NCBI RefSeq assembly: GCF_002043005.1
Contig: NZ_CP020330.1
Location: 1,014,501-1,078,500, forward strand
Reading direction: 5' to 3'
DNA: 64,000 nucleotides
Source: Martelella mediterranea DSM 17316
GTDB lineage: Bacteria; Pseudomonadota; Alphaproteobacteria; Rhizobiales; Rhizobiaceae
Made by a program: the position numbers and the translations under genes. Within the stretch, counting starts at the first letter, position 1, and every line of letters starts with the position of its first letter. A model generated the notes under the pieces. That model made no database searches. It had not been told where the DNA came from and saw only the letters and a program-made list of their open reading frames with translations. This document shows positions 18,105-27,201 of the stretch, one piece after another.

Positions 18105-18597
18105 CGATGGCGTCATAGGCTTCCGCCCGCTTGCCGAGGATGATCTCGAGATGATGGCCCGCTGGCTCGCGGAGCCGCATGTCGCCGCATGGTGGCACCG
18201 TGCGGAAAGACAGGTCGAGCAGATGCGGTCCCATATCGACGACCCCACGGTCTCGCCCTTCGTCGTGCTGCTGGATGACGTGCCGTTCGGCTATATCCAG
18301 CTTTGCGATCTCGATCATGAGCGCGACAACGAGCCGGCGCTCGAGAGCCAGCCCATGGGCACCTTCGGCATCGACCAGTTCATCGGACCCGCCGACAAGA
18401 TCGGCAAGGGCCTCGGCACACGGCTGGTTTCGGCCATGGCGGAGCGGGCATTGAATGACGGCGCAAGCCGTGTGCTCGTCGATCCGCATCCCGACAACGC
18501 GGCGGCGATCCGCGCTTACGAGAAGGCCGGCTTCGTCCGGCTTGGAACTTTCAGCATGACAAGCGGTCCGGCGCTGCTGATGGCCCGCGATCCTTGA
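18094..18597 (+). CDS. GNAT-family N-acetyltransferase between hslV and hslU
   Basis: A 167-residue acetyltransferase of the AAC(6')-like GNAT branch. The acetyl-CoA loop is near [10 protein letters not shown] (residues 107-116), followed by [18 protein letters not shown]. It overlaps the hslV end by 11 bases and stops 13 bases before hslU, so it is read as part of the protease operon. The same arrangement is seen in other rhizobia as I recall. The acceptor is unknown; an antibiotic-resistance role is not supported by anything in the sequence. Confidence 0.85.
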   Translation: MPHSDGVIGFRPLAEDDLEMMARWLAEPHVAAWWHRAERQVEQMRSHIDDPTVSPFVVLLDDVPFGYIQLCDLDHERDNEPALESQPMGTFGIDQFIGPADKIGKGLGTRLVSAMAERALNDGASRVLVDPHPDNAAAIRAYEKAGFVRLGTFSMTSGPALLMARDP

Positions 18598-18610
18598 GGA
18601 GCAGTGACAG

Positions 18611-19912
18611 ATGACCAATTTTTCCCCCCGCGAGATCGTTTCCGAGCTCGACCGCCACATCATCGGCCAGCACGACGCCAAGCGCGCCGTCGCGATTGCG
18701 CTTCGCAACCGCTGGCGCCGCCAGCAGCTTCCCGATGACCTGCGCGACGAGGTGATGCCGAAGAACATCCTGATGATCGGCCCGACCGGCGTCGGCAAGA
18801 CCGAGATTTCGCGACGGCTCGCCAAACTCGCCGGCGCGCCCTTCATCAAGATCGAGGCCACCAAGTTCACCGAGGTCGGCTATGTCGGCCGCGATGTCGA
18901 GCAGATCATCCGCGACCTCGTCGAAATCGGCCTCGTTCTGGTGCGCGAGAAGAAGCGTCAGGAAGTGCAGGCTAAGGCCCATGCCAATGCCGAGGAACGC
19001 GTGCTCGACGCGCTGGTCGGCAAGACCGCCTCGCCCGCCACCCGTGACTCGTTCCGTAAAAAACTGCGCTCCGGCGAACTCGATGACAAGGAAATCGACA
19101 TCGAGATCAACGATACCGGTTCCGGCATGGGAGGCTTCGAAATCCCGGGCATGCCCGGCGCGAATATCGGCGTGCTGAACCTTTCCGAAATGTTCGGCAA
19201 GCAGCAGAAGACCAAGAAGGTCCGCACCACGGTCAAGGCTTCCCATGACGACCTGGTCCGCGACGAGAGCGACAAGCTGCTCGATGACGAGGTCATTCAG
19301 CGCGAGGCCGTGCGCCTTGTGCAGGAAGACGGCATCGTGTTCCTCGACGAGATCGACAAGATCGCCGCCGGCGATGGCCGCATGGGCGCGGGCGTCTCCC
19401 GCGAGGGCGTGCAGCGCGACCTGTTGCCGCTGGTCGAAGGCACGACGGTTGCCACCAAATACGGCCCGATCAAGACCGACCATATCCTGTTCATCGCGTC
19501 CGGCGCGTTCCACGTCTCCAAGCCCTCCGACCTCCTGCCGGAGCTTCAGGGCCGCCTGCCGATCCGCGTCGAACTGCAGGCGCTGACCAAGGAGGATTTC
19601 CGCCGCATCCTGACGGAAACCGAGGCAAGCCTGATCCGCCAGTACAAGGCGCTGATGGAAACCGAGGAAGTCTCGCTCGACTTCACCGAGGACGCGATCG
19701 ATTCGCTCGCCGATGTGGCGGTGCATCTCAACGCCACCGTCGAAAACATCGGCGCGCGCCGGCTGCAGACGGTGATGGAGCGGGTGCTGGACGAAATCTC
19801 CTTCACCGCCCCCGACCAGTCCGGCCAGGCGTTGACCATCGACAGCGACTATGTCCGCAAGCATGTCGGCGACATGGCCCAGGACACCGACCTGTCGCGG
19901 TATATTCTGTAG
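18611..19912 (+). CDS. hslU: ATP-dependent protease ATPase subunit HslU (ClpY)
   Basis: AAA+ unfoldase of 433 residues that feeds proteins to HslV. Walker A is GPTGVGKT (residues 57-64), Walker [12 protein letters not shown], the pore motif is in GYVGRDV, and the C-terminus DLSRYIL is the tail that docks into HslV. The start follows GAGGAGCAGTGAC. A clear terminator follows. Confidence 0.97.
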   Translation: MTNFSPREIVSELDRHIIGQHDAKRAVAIALRNRWRRQQLPDDLRDEVMPKNILMIGPTGVGKTEISRRLAKLAGAPFIKIEATKFTEVGYVGRDVEQIIRDLVEIGLVLVREKKRQEVQAKAHANAEERVLDALVGKTASPATRDSFRKKLRSGELDDKEIDIEINDTGSGMGGFEIPGMPGANIGVLNLSEMFGKQQKTKKVRTTVKASHDDLVRDESDKLLDDEVIQREAVRLVQEDGIVFLDEIDKIAAGDGRMGAGVSREGVQRDLLPLVEGTTVATKYGPIKTDHILFIASGAFHVSKPSDLLPELQGRLPIRVELQALTKEDFRRILTETEASLIRQYKALMETEEVSLDFTEDAIDSLADVAVHLNATVENIGARRLQTVMERVLDEISFTAPDQSGQALTIDSDYVRKHVGDMAQDTDLSRYIL

Positions 19913-19937
19913 CTTGCCGCAACATTATTTCATCTGA

Positions 19938-19967
19938 GGCGTTCACCCTGCGGTGAGCGCCTTTTTT
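19938..19967 (+). terminator. Rho-independent terminator of the hslVU operon
   Basis: A 10-bp stem, GGCGTTCACC/GGTGAGCGCC with one G-T pair and a four-base loop, is followed by TTTTTT. Confidence 0.9.
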
Positions 19968-20074
19968 GGCCGACGGACTTTGCGCGGCAGGTCTTCCGTC
20001 GTAGTTTCACCAGACCCAATTCGTAATATAGCGACGCGGGTTCCCGCGCCGCGCTCCAACCCCGGAGGAACATC

Positions 20075-21136
20075 ATGGAATATCGCCAGCTCGGCCGTTC
20101 GGGCCTGAAAATCTCGACCATCACCATGGGCACGATGACCTTTGGCGGGGTCGGCTGGGCGAAGACGGTGGGCGATCTCGGAGCTGACGACGCAAGGCGT
20201 CTCGTCGACATCTGCATCGACGCCGGCGTCAATCTGATGGATACGGCCGACGCCTATTCGCAAGGCGTGTGCGAGGAAATCATCGGCGAGATCATGGACA
20301 AGCCGCGCCGCGACAAGATGATGATCGCGACCAAGGCGCGCTTCGCCATGGGCGACGGGCCGAACGATGCCGGCCTTTCCCGCCACCACCTGATCGCCGC
20401 CTGCGAGGCCAGCCTGAAGCGCCTGAAGACCGATGTCATCGACCTCTACCAGGTTCATGAATGGGACGGGCTGACCCCGCTGGAAGAAACCATGGAGGCC
20501 CTCGACACGCTGGTGCGCCATGGCAAGGTTCGCTATGTCGGCTGCTCGAATTTCTCCGGCTGGCATATCATGAAGGCGCTGGGCATTGCCGAACGCGAGC
20601 ACCGCCAGCGCTTCGTCAGCCAGCAGATCCACTACACGCTCGAAAGTCGCGACGCCGAAAACGAACTGGTGCCGATCAGCATCGACCAGGGGCTCGGCAT
20701 CCTGGTCTGGAGCCCGATCGCGGGCGGTCTTCTGTCCGGCAAGCATCGCCGCAACCAGAAGGCCCCCGAGGGCACCCGCCAGTTCGCCGGCTGGACCGAG
20801 CCGCCGATCCGCGACGAGGAGCGGCTGTGGACCATCATCGACACGCTGGTGGAGATCGCCGATGCCCGCGGCGTTTCGGCGGCCCAGGTGGCGCTTGCCT
20901 GGACGCTCGGGCGCAAGGGCGTGACCTCGGTGATCATCGGCGGGCGCACGGAAGACCAGTTCCGCGACAACCTCGCCGCCGCCGACCTGAAGCTCACCGA
21001 CGAGGAACGCGGCCGCCTCGACGCCGTCAGCCAGCCCTGGCTGCAATACCCCTACTGGCACCAGCGCAATTCGGCCAGCGAACGCCTCGGCGAAGCCGAT
21101 CTGGCGCTGATCGCGCCTTATCTGGAAGGGAAGTAA
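20075..21136 (+). CDS. Aldo/keto reductase
   Basis: A 353-residue NADPH-dependent aldo/keto reductase of the YajO/YhdN-like group. The catalytic tetrad is visible: Asp in DTADAYSQG with its Tyr, Lys in IATKARF, and His in LYQVHEWDG. The C-terminal cofactor loop is VIIGGRTEDQF. A CCGGAGGAA ribosome site precedes the ATG. It stands alone between the hslU terminator and a long repeat element; the substrate is unknown. Confidence 0.9.
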   Translation: MEYRQLGRSGLKISTITMGTMTFGGVGWAKTVGDLGADDARRLVDICIDAGVNLMDTADAYSQGVCEEIIGEIMDKPRRDKMMIATKARFAMGDGPNDAGLSRHHLIAACEASLKRLKTDVIDLYQVHEWDGLTPLEETMEALDTLVRHGKVRYVGCSNFSGWHIMKALGIAEREHRQRFVSQQIHYTLESRDAENELVPISIDQGLGILVWSPIAGGLLSGKHRRNQKAPEGTRQFAGWTEPPIRDEERLWTIIDTLVEIADARGVSAAQVALAWTLGRKGVTSVIIGGRTEDQFRDNLAAADLKLTDEERGRLDAVSQPWLQYPYWHQRNSASERLGEADLALIAPYLEGK

Positions 21137-21164
21137 GGCGGGGGATAACCACATAGCCTCCGTT

Positions 21165-21416
21165 CAATCTCCCCCCTTGAGGCAGGGCCATCGCATATGG
21201 CGTAGCAGCTTGCTCCCAATACTCTCTCCCGCTGGCGGGAGAGATGCCCCGAAAGGGGCAGTGAGGGTGGCGCAGCGTATCAAGCCGTGAGGGCGTTCGC
21301 GGGGAAAGTCTCCCCCCTCACTGTCGCTGTTGCGACATCTCTCCCCTCCGGGGCGAGAAGATTAGGGGGCTATGCGGGGAGACCATATGCGATAGCCCTG
21401 CTCAAAGGGGAGATTG
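21165..21416 (+). repeat. MITE/RIME-like palindromic element, copy A (complete)
   Basis: A 252-base imperfect palindrome. The outer arms begin CAATCTCCCC and end GGGGAGATTG; a further 11-bp inverted pair, ATCGCATATGG/CCATATGCGAT, lies at 21191 and 21383. The core holds the hairpin CTCTCCCGC/GCGGGAGAG and complementary CAGTGAGGG/CCCTCACTG segments. Copies B (31632) and C (23768) share the core. It fills most of the 416-base gap before glcB. No coding sequence and no clear target duplication were seen. Confidence 0.8.
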
Positions 21417-21451
21417 GTAAAGGTGAGGCCTCGCGAGACGGCCATTTATGC

Positions 21452-21472
21452 CCAAATGGAGAAAATATTTGG
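21452..21472. promoter_or_regulatory. Inverted repeat in the malate synthase promoter region
   Basis: CCAAAT and ATTTGG are separated by nine bases, about 80 bases before glcB. An overlapping pair, CCATTT-N6-AAATGG, lies at 21442-21459. These are the only palindromes in the promoter region and could bind a regulator; none is identified. Confidence 0.35.
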
Positions 21473-21552
21473 CACTCATGCCGAATTGACCCCGCGCCCT
21501 TTGCCGCTAGAGTGGCGGCAATGACAGTTCCAGCCAGAGGGATGGTGATTTC

Positions 21553-23721
21553 ATGGCGCGCATCGAGAAACACGGCCTTGCCTATGACAAGGCGCTTTAT
21601 GATTTTCTGACCGAAAAGGTCCTGCCCGGCACCAATGTCGACGCCGACGCCTTTTTCGAGGGCTTCGCCGCGATCGTCGGTGACCTTGCACCGAAGAACC
21701 GCGCGCTGCTGAAAACGCGCGATGCGATGCAGGAAAAGCTCGACGCCTGGTACAGGGAAAATGGTGCGCCTTCCGACATGGCGGCCTATGAGGCGTTCCT
21801 GCGCGAGATCGGCTATATCCTGCCGGAAGGCGATGACTTTGCCGTCGAGACCGAGAATGTCGATCCGGAAATCACCACCATCGCCGGCCCCCAGCTCGTC
21901 GTGCCGGTGATGAACGCGCGTTATGCGCTGAATGCGGCGAACGCCCGCTGGGGCTCCCTCTATGACGCGCTCTACGGCACGGATGCGATCGCCGAGGATG
22001 ACGGCGCGGAAAAGGGCAGGGGCTATAACCCGAAGCGCGGGGCGAAGGTCATCGCCTGGGCCAAGGATTTCCTCGACAGCAATTTTCCGCTGGCAGGCGG
22101 CAAATGGGCCGATGTCACCGGTTTCGGCTATGATGGCGGCGCGCTGATCGTGAAGACGGAAGCCGGCGAAACCGGCCTTGCCGACCCGGCCCAATATGCC
22201 GGCTTCAAGGATGAGGCCGGCGACGCCTTCCGGCTCTATTTCGTCAACAACAACCTCCATGCGCTGGTGTTCGTCGATCCCGACAGCATGATCGGCAAGG
22301 ACGACCCGGCGGGCATTGGCGATATCGCGCTCGAATCGGCCATCACCGCGATCATGGATTGCGAGGATTCCGTTGCCGCCGTCGATGCCGAGGACAAGGT
22401 GCTCGCCTATTCCAACTGGCTCGGCCTGATGAAGGGCGACCTGACGGAAGAGGTCACCAAGAACGGCAGGACGTTCACCCGCAAACTTGCCGGCGATGTC
22501 GAATTCACCGGCCCGGATGGCAATCCGAAGACGGTGCCCGGCCGCTCGCTGATGCTGGTCAGGAATGTCGGCCACCTGATGACCAACCCTGCGATCCTCG
22601 ATGCCGATGGCCGCGAGGTTCCGGAAGGCATCATGGATGCCGCCGTCACCGCGCTGATCGCGCTCTATGACATTGGCGAAAACGGCCGCCACATGAATTC
22701 CCGCGCCGGCTCGATGTATGTGGTCAAGCCGAAGATGCACGGTCCGGAGGAAGTCGCCTTCGCATCGGAACTGTTCGGTCGCGTCGAAAAGATCGTCGGC
22801 ATGAAGCCGAACACGATGAAAATGGGGATCATGGACGAGGAGCGCCGCACCACGGTCAACCTCAAGGAATGCATCCGCGCCGCGAAGGACCGGGTGGTGT
22901 TCATCAATACCGGCTTCCTCGATCGCACCGGCGACGAGATCCATACCTCGATGGAAGCCGGTCCGATGATCCGCAAGGGCGACATGAAGGGCGCACCCTG
23001 GATCGCGGCCTATGAGGACTGGAACGTCGATATCGGGCTGGAATGCGGCCTCGCGGGCCATGCCCAGATCGGCAAGGGCATGTGGGCGATGCCGGACCTG
23101 ATGGCGGCTATGCTGGAAGCCAAGATTTCCCAGCCGAAGGCCGGCGCCAACACCGCCTGGGTGCCCTCGCCGACGGCGGCCACGCTGCACGCCACCCACT
23201 ACCACGCCGTTAACGTTGCGAAGGTTCAGGAAAAGCTGAAGGACCGCCCGCGCGCCAGCCTCAAGGATATCCTCTCCGTCCCGGTGGCGGTGCGCCCGAA
23301 CTGGGGCCCGGAGGAAATCCAGGCCGAACTCGACAACAATGCGCAAGGGATTCTCGGCTACGTCGTGCGCTGGATCGACCAGGGCGTCGGTTGCTCCAAG
23401 GTGCCGGACATCAACGATGTGGGCCTGATGGAAGACCGCGCCACGCTGCGCATCTCCTCCCAGCACATGGCGAACTGGCTCTACCACGGCGTCGTCAGCG
23501 AGGACCAGATCGTCGCGACCATGAAGAAAATGGCCGCCGTCGTCGACCGCCAGAACGAGGGCGATCCGCTCTATCGCCCGATGGCCGGACACTTTGATGA
23601 ATCCATCGCCTTCCAGGCCGCGCTCGACCTGGTGCTGAAGGGCCGCGAACAGCCGAACGGCTACACCGAGCCGGTGCTGCACAAACGCCGTTTGGAGCGG
23701 AAGGCGAAGGACGCGGGCTGA
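21553..23721 (+). CDS. glcB: Malate synthase G
   Basis: Condenses glyoxylate with acetyl-CoA to malate, for growth on acetate, glycolate or fatty acids. It is 722 residues, as expected for the monomeric G isoform. Family stretches include [31 protein letters not shown], and [18 protein letters not shown] single gene, with no isocitrate lyase in the window. It is convergent with the GntR gene downstream. Confidence 0.96.
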   Translation: MARIEKHGLAYDKALYDFLTEKVLPGTNVDADAFFEGFAAIVGDLAPKNRALLKTRDAMQEKLDAWYRENGAPSDMAAYEAFLREIGYILPEGDDFAVETENVDPEITTIAGPQLVVPVMNARYALNAANARWGSLYDALYGTDAIAEDDGAEKGRGYNPKRGAKVIAWAKDFLDSNFPLAGGKWADVTGFGYDGGALIVKTEAGETGLADPAQYAGFKDEAGDAFRLYFVNNNLHALVFVDPDSMIGKDDPAGIGDIALESAITAIMDCEDSVAAVDAEDKVLAYSNWLGLMKGDLTEEVTKNGRTFTRKLAGDVEFTGPDGNPKTVPGRSLMLVRNVGHLMTNPAILDADGREVPEGIMDAAVTALIALYDIGENGRHMNSRAGSMYVVKPKMHGPEEVAFASELFGRVEKIVGMKPNTMKMGIMDEERRTTVNLKECIRAAKDRVVFINTGFLDRTGDEIHTSMEAGPMIRKGDMKGAPWIAAYEDWNVDIGLECGLAGHAQIGKGMWAMPDLMAAMLEAKISQPKAGANTAWVPSPTAATLHATHYHAVNVAKVQEKLKDRPRASLKDILSVPVAVRPNWGPEEIQAELDNNAQGILGYVVRWIDQGVGCSKVPDINDVGLMEDRATLRISSQHMANWLYHGVVSEDQIVATMKKMAAVVDRQNEGDPLYRPMAGHFDESIAFQAALDLVLKGREQPNGYTEPVLHKRRLERKAKDAG

Positions 23722-23767
23722 GGGGCGGGCCGATCCGCAAAACGTAAATAAAGGGGCTGTGCCATGC

Positions 23768-23855
23768 CGCATGGCCCCAAAGTTCTTCTCGCCCCGGAGG
23801 GGAGATGTCGCGACAGTGGCTGGCGGTTCCGTCGCCGGGAACGCCCTCCGGCTGC
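23768..23855 (-). repeat. MITE/RIME-like element, copy C (decayed fragment)
   Basis: In inverted orientation this stretch matches parts of copy A: CCGCATGGCCCC, TTCTCGCCCCGGAGGGGAGA with two bases lost, TGTCGCGACAGTG, and GAACGCCCTC. The middle is shortened. It sits between glcB and the GntR gene. Confidence 0.65.
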
Positions 23856-23856
23856 G

Positions 23857-24552
23857 TTATCCTTCCGACAGGATCGCCTTGTTGCGCTTCATGTATTCGG
23901 CGATCGCCAGTTCGCCGGCGAGCTGGATGTGGTGTTCGCAGGCCGCCGCCGCGGCATCGCCGTCGCGGGTAACGGCGGCGGCATTGATGATGGTTTCGAG
24001 TTCGGCGATCGAGGGCTCGATCCGGCTTTCATCGACGAAGGCAAAGCGGCGAAACATGGCGATGCGGGCATGCATGCTGCTGAGGCTTTCGGCCAGCACG
24101 GCATTGTCGCTGCCTTCGGTGAGCAGGGTGTAGAACTCGGCCTTGATATGCTCGCGGCTTTCGATATTGCCCTTGCGGTATTCCTTGTCGAGCCGGTCGC
24201 CGAGCTTCTTCAGCTTGGCGCACTGGCTGTCCGTGGCGTTTTCGGCGAAAAGCCGGCCGGCAAGCCCTTCAAGGGCCGCGCGCACGACATAGATCGAGCG
24301 GATTTCTTTTTCGGTGAGCACCGTCACGATCGGGCCGAGATTGGGCACGACGCTGATCAAGTGCTCCGATTCGAGCTGGCGCAGCGCCTCGCGGATCACG
24401 GTGCGCGAAACGCCATAGGTCTCGCACAGCGCGCTCTCGATCAGGCGCTGGCCGGGCACCAGCCCGCCTTCGAGAATGTCCTCGCGAACAAGACGCACCA
24501 CCTGCTGGCGAAGCGGGGCCGCCGTGCGGGCAATGACTGTCGAACCTGCCAT
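23857..24552 (-). CDS. GntR-family transcriptional regulator, FCD/FadR subfamily
   Basis: A 231-residue regulator. Residues about 10-75 form a winged helix-turn-helix (LVPGQRLIESALCETYGVSR); the C-terminal all-helical FCD domain, residues 90-220, carries the His and Asp residues that usually bind a metal and a carboxylate ligand. It is divergent from the hydrolase/SDR pair at 24947-26590 and probably controls it. Two related GTAATAC-centred sites lie in the 394-base divergent promoter region. Confidence 0.88.
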   Translation of the reverse strand: MAGSTVIARTAAPLRQQVVRLVREDILEGGLVPGQRLIESALCETYGVSRTVIREALRQLESEHLISVVPNLGPIVTVLTEKEIRSIYVVRAALEGLAGRLFAENATDSQCAKLKKLGDRLDKEYRKGNIESREHIKAEFYTLLTEGSDNAVLAESLSSMHARIAMFRRFAFVDESRIEPSIAELETIINAAAVTRDGDAAAAACEHHIQLAGELAIAEYMKRNKAILSEG

Positions 24553-24697
24553 GCTACTCTCCGATATTCGTTCCGGTGTCTGCCGGGAGGGACGTTCCTC
24601 ACCGGACCGCCTGGGCGTTCGGTCCGGTTTACCAAGATTTGCCGGAGGACGCGAGCCGCGCGTTCCGGCTTTCGCCGTTATTCACTGATATGATATG

Positions 24698-24710
24698 ACA
24701 GTAATACCAT
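24698..24710. promoter_or_regulatory. Candidate GntR site, degenerate copy
   Basis: ACAGTAATACCAT shares the GTAATAC centre with the palindrome at 24856-24870 and lies about 150 bases upstream of the GntR start. Confidence 0.4.
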
Positions 24711-24855
24711 CGATCCTGTCACCGCGCCATCCGCGATTGCGGTCCATCCGGTCAATCGACCCTGCGTCGGCGGCGATCATTGCGGGGAAACCACGGCAGC
24801 GCCCTGACTAGAGTAATGTCCAGCGGAATGTCCTCCGAGCCCTCTGTACATTATT

Positions 24856-24870
24856 ACCGTAATACGGTAC
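24856..24870. promoter_or_regulatory. Candidate GntR operator (TACCGTA-A-TACGGTA)
   Basis: A perfect 15-bp palindrome with a single central base, 76 bases before the hydrolase start. Its size and symmetry fit FadR-subfamily operators. Apart from this and the degenerate site at 24698, the 394-base gap shows no other structure. Confidence 0.6.
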
Positions 24871-24946
24871 GACAGGAGACTTGCTCGTTTCCGTTAGCGG
24901 TATCCATCGCCGGAAAGGGTGCGCGATAATCACGGGAGGAAAAAGA

Positions 24947-25864
24947 ATGGTCGCCAAGCGTCTCAAATCGCAGAATGCCGGATGGCACAGGTTCAACATT
25001 GGCGCGCTGGAATGCACCGCCATCTGGGATGGCTATATCCATCACGGCTATGAGGGCATTTTCCCCAATGCCGATCCGGCGGAAATGGCGCGGCTGCAAC
25101 GCGAATATCTTCTGCCGGCGGATCATATTCCGATGGATCTGAACCCGGTCGTGGTCAATGCCGGCGACCGTCTTATCCTGATCGATGCCGGCATGGGCCA
25201 GACCTCGACGATGTTCGGCGACCAGATGGGCCGTCTCATGGAAAACATGAAGGCCGCCGGCATCGATCCGGCCGATGTCGATACCGTGTTGCTGACCCAT
25301 CTTCACCCCGATCATTCCTTCGGCCTGATCCTGCCCGATGGCGCACCGGCCTTTCCCAATGCCACGCTTTACGCGCCGAAAACCGACTGGGAGGAATGGA
25401 CCGACGAGGCCAACCTTCAACGCAACGACTTCCGCAACGCCTGGACGGCCGGCACGCTCGAAGCCGTCGCGCCCTATCGCGACCGGCTCAAGCTCTTCGA
25501 CATCGGCGACGCCATCCTGCCTGGCGTGACGACGCTGTCGGCGGCCGGCCACAGTTCCGGCCAGTGCGCCTATCTGTTCGAAAGTGAGGGCGAGAAGGTG
25601 ATCTTTACCGGCGATCTCGCCCATCACCAGATCTATGATCCCTACCATCCCGCATGGTTCTTCCACATGGATTACGACAGCGATCCCCAGATGGGCGCCG
25701 ATGCCAAGGCGGCGATCTTCAAAAAGGTCGTCGACGAGAATATCCGCTACCACGGCTATCATTTTCCCTATCCGGGGCTGGGGCGGATGGTGCGGGCGGA
25801 CGACGGCACCTACCGGTTCCACGCCGAGCCGGTCAATCCGCGCCTGCTGCCGCCATTGAAGTGA
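24947..25864 (+). CDS. Metallo-beta-lactamase-fold hydrolase
   Basis: A 305-residue zinc hydrolase of the methyl-parathion-hydrolase/lactonase-like group. The metal motif is THLHPDHS, with further ligands in AAGHSSGQ, FTGDLAHH and HGYHFPYPG, so both metal sites look complete. The ATG at 24947 follows GGGAGGA; an earlier in-frame start at 24881 lacks such a site. It is the first gene of a two-gene unit with an SDR. A lactone or ester substrate is inferred from the family and the SDR neighbour only. Confidence 0.85.
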   Translation: MVAKRLKSQNAGWHRFNIGALECTAIWDGYIHHGYEGIFPNADPAEMARLQREYLLPADHIPMDLNPVVVNAGDRLILIDAGMGQTSTMFGDQMGRLMENMKAAGIDPADVDTVLLTHLHPDHSFGLILPDGAPAFPNATLYAPKTDWEEWTDEANLQRNDFRNAWTAGTLEAVAPYRDRLKLFDIGDAILPGVTTLSAAGHSSGQCAYLFESEGEKVIFTGDLAHHQIYDPYHPAWFFHMDYDSDPQMGADAKAAIFKKVVDENIRYHGYHFPYPGLGRMVRADDGTYRFHAEPVNPRLLPPLK

Positions 25865-25873
25865 GACCACACC

Positions 25874-26590
25874 ATGAATGATGAGATTTGCGCGATCGTC
25901 ACCGGCGGCGGTCGCAATATCGGCCAGGCGATTGCGCTCAGGCTGCAACAGGACGGTTTTCGCGTCTTCGTGCTTGATGTCGTCGAGCCGGAGGTCGAAT
26001 CGCTGCGCGCCGATGCCGCGCTGGTGAACCTTCTGGATGTTGAGGCCGCCAGGGCGGCGGTTGGCGCGATTGTCGCGCGGCACAAGGTCACCTGCCTCGT
26101 CAATAATGTCGGGCTGGTCGCGCCCGCTCCACTGGAAGAGGTGAAGCTCGAGGATTTCGAGCGGCTGATGAACCTCAACCTCAGGACCGCGATCATCTGC
26201 GCCCAGATCGTGGTGCCGGAGATGAAGCGCCATGGCGGCGGGCGGATCGTGTTCAACACCAGCCGCGTCACCAAGGGCAAGCTCGACCGCACGCTTTACA
26301 GCGCCACCAAGGGTGCGGCGCAATCGATGGCGCGCACCTGGGCGCTGGAACTCGGCGGTGCCGGCATCACCGTCAACTGCGTCGCCCCAGGCCCGATCGC
26401 GACCACCGCCTTCTGGCAGAACAACCCGCCCGATGCGCCGAAGACCAAGGCGATCACCGATGCCATTCCGGTCGGCCGCATGGGCACGCCGGAGGACGTC
26501 GCCAACGCCGTCAGCTTCTTCTGCGATCAGCGCGCAAGCTTCGTCACCGGCCAGACCCTGTTCGTCTGCGGCGGCGTGACGGTCGGGTAA
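25874..26590 (+). CDS. Short-chain dehydrogenase/reductase
   Basis: A 238-residue classical SDR. The cofactor motif is TGGGRNIGQ at the N-terminus, NNVG is present, and the active site has Ser in NTSRVTK and YSATK. It starts 9 bases after the metallo-hydrolase gene. An oxidation that yields a lactone, followed by lactone hydrolysis, would suit the pair, but this is inference. Confidence 0.88.
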   Translation: MNDEICAIVTGGGRNIGQAIALRLQQDGFRVFVLDVVEPEVESLRADAALVNLLDVEAARAAVGAIVARHKVTCLVNNVGLVAPAPLEEVKLEDFERLMNLNLRTAIICAQIVVPEMKRHGGGRIVFNTSRVTKGKLDRTLYSATKGAAQSMARTWALELGGAGITVNCVAPGPIATTAFWQNNPPDAPKTKAITDAIPVGRMGTPEDVANAVSFFCDQRASFVTGQTLFVCGGVTVG

Positions 26591-26672
26591 GCCTTTCAAC
26601 GCGGCGTTTCGCCAGAGTTCCCTGTTTGACCGGAATCAAGGCATGGTCCATCCGTCTCGCTAGTAGTGAACC

Positions 26673-27173
26673 ATGCCAGCAGCCACGAACAAATCCGAAT
26701 TGCTCGCGGTCTTTGACAAGGACCTTGCGAAACTGAAAAAGACGCTCAAGGCGGTCGATGAAGAAATGTCGACCTTGTCCGCGCCTGATGACGCCGTCAC
26801 GATCAAGGGCGTCATCGCGCACCGCACCCATTGGATGGGCATGTTCCATCGCTGGTATGAAGATGGCATTGCGGGCCGGGAGGTGTTCGTGCCGGCCAAG
26901 GGCTACAAGTGGAACCAGCTCAAGGCCTATAACACGCCGGTTTATGCGAAGGGCGACGAAACGCCCTGGCCCGACCTGCTGTCGGCATTCGACGCTGCCT
27001 GTGACAGGTTGCGGTCGTTTATCGTCGCTCGCGATGATCACGAACTGTATACCGATGGCGTTCACGCCTGGACCGGAAAGTGGACGCTGGGCCGGTATGC
27101 CGAAGCCACCGGACCATCCCATTTCCGGTCTGCGAACAGTTATATCCGCAAGGCGTTGAAGGCTGCGCGATAG
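26673..27173 (+). CDS. ClbS/DfsB family four-helix protein
   Basis: A 166-residue protein of the ClbS/DfsB (DUF1706) family, related to the DinB four-helix fold. The family pattern KGVIAHRTHWMGMFHRWYEDG and the C-terminal SANSYIRK stretch are clear. ClbS itself protects DNA from colibactin by opening its cyclopropane; most chromosomal relatives are of unknown role. It is a single gene, convergent with adenine deaminase. Confidence 0.8.
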   Translation: MPAATNKSELLAVFDKDLAKLKKTLKAVDEEMSTLSAPDDAVTIKGVIAHRTHWMGMFHRWYEDGIAGREVFVPAKGYKWNQLKAYNTPVYAKGDETPWPDLLSAFDAACDRLRSFIVARDDHELYTDGVHAWTGKWTLGRYAEATGPSHFRSANSYIRKALKAAR

Positions 27174-27201
27174 GCGTCTCGCGTCGCTCGTTGTGCGGGT
27201 T

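Noticed and set aside
18094..18597. Aminoglycoside acetyltransferase (resistance gene)
   Set aside because: The AAC(6')-like fold is shared by many GNAT enzymes, and the place inside hslVU argues for a housekeeping role.
21165..21416. CRISPR array or tandem repeats
   Set aside because: The repeated parts are inverted arms of one palindrome; there are no regular spacers, and no cas genes are in the window.
21370..23772. Open frame of 800 codons on the minus strand
   Set aside because: It is the antisense shadow of malate synthase G; its composition is His/Arg/Asp-rich as expected from GC-rich codons read backwards, and no family is recognised.
24854..26599. Open frame of 581 codons on the minus strand
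   Set aside because: Antisense to the metallo-hydrolase and SDR genes, both of which have full motifs and ribosome sites.
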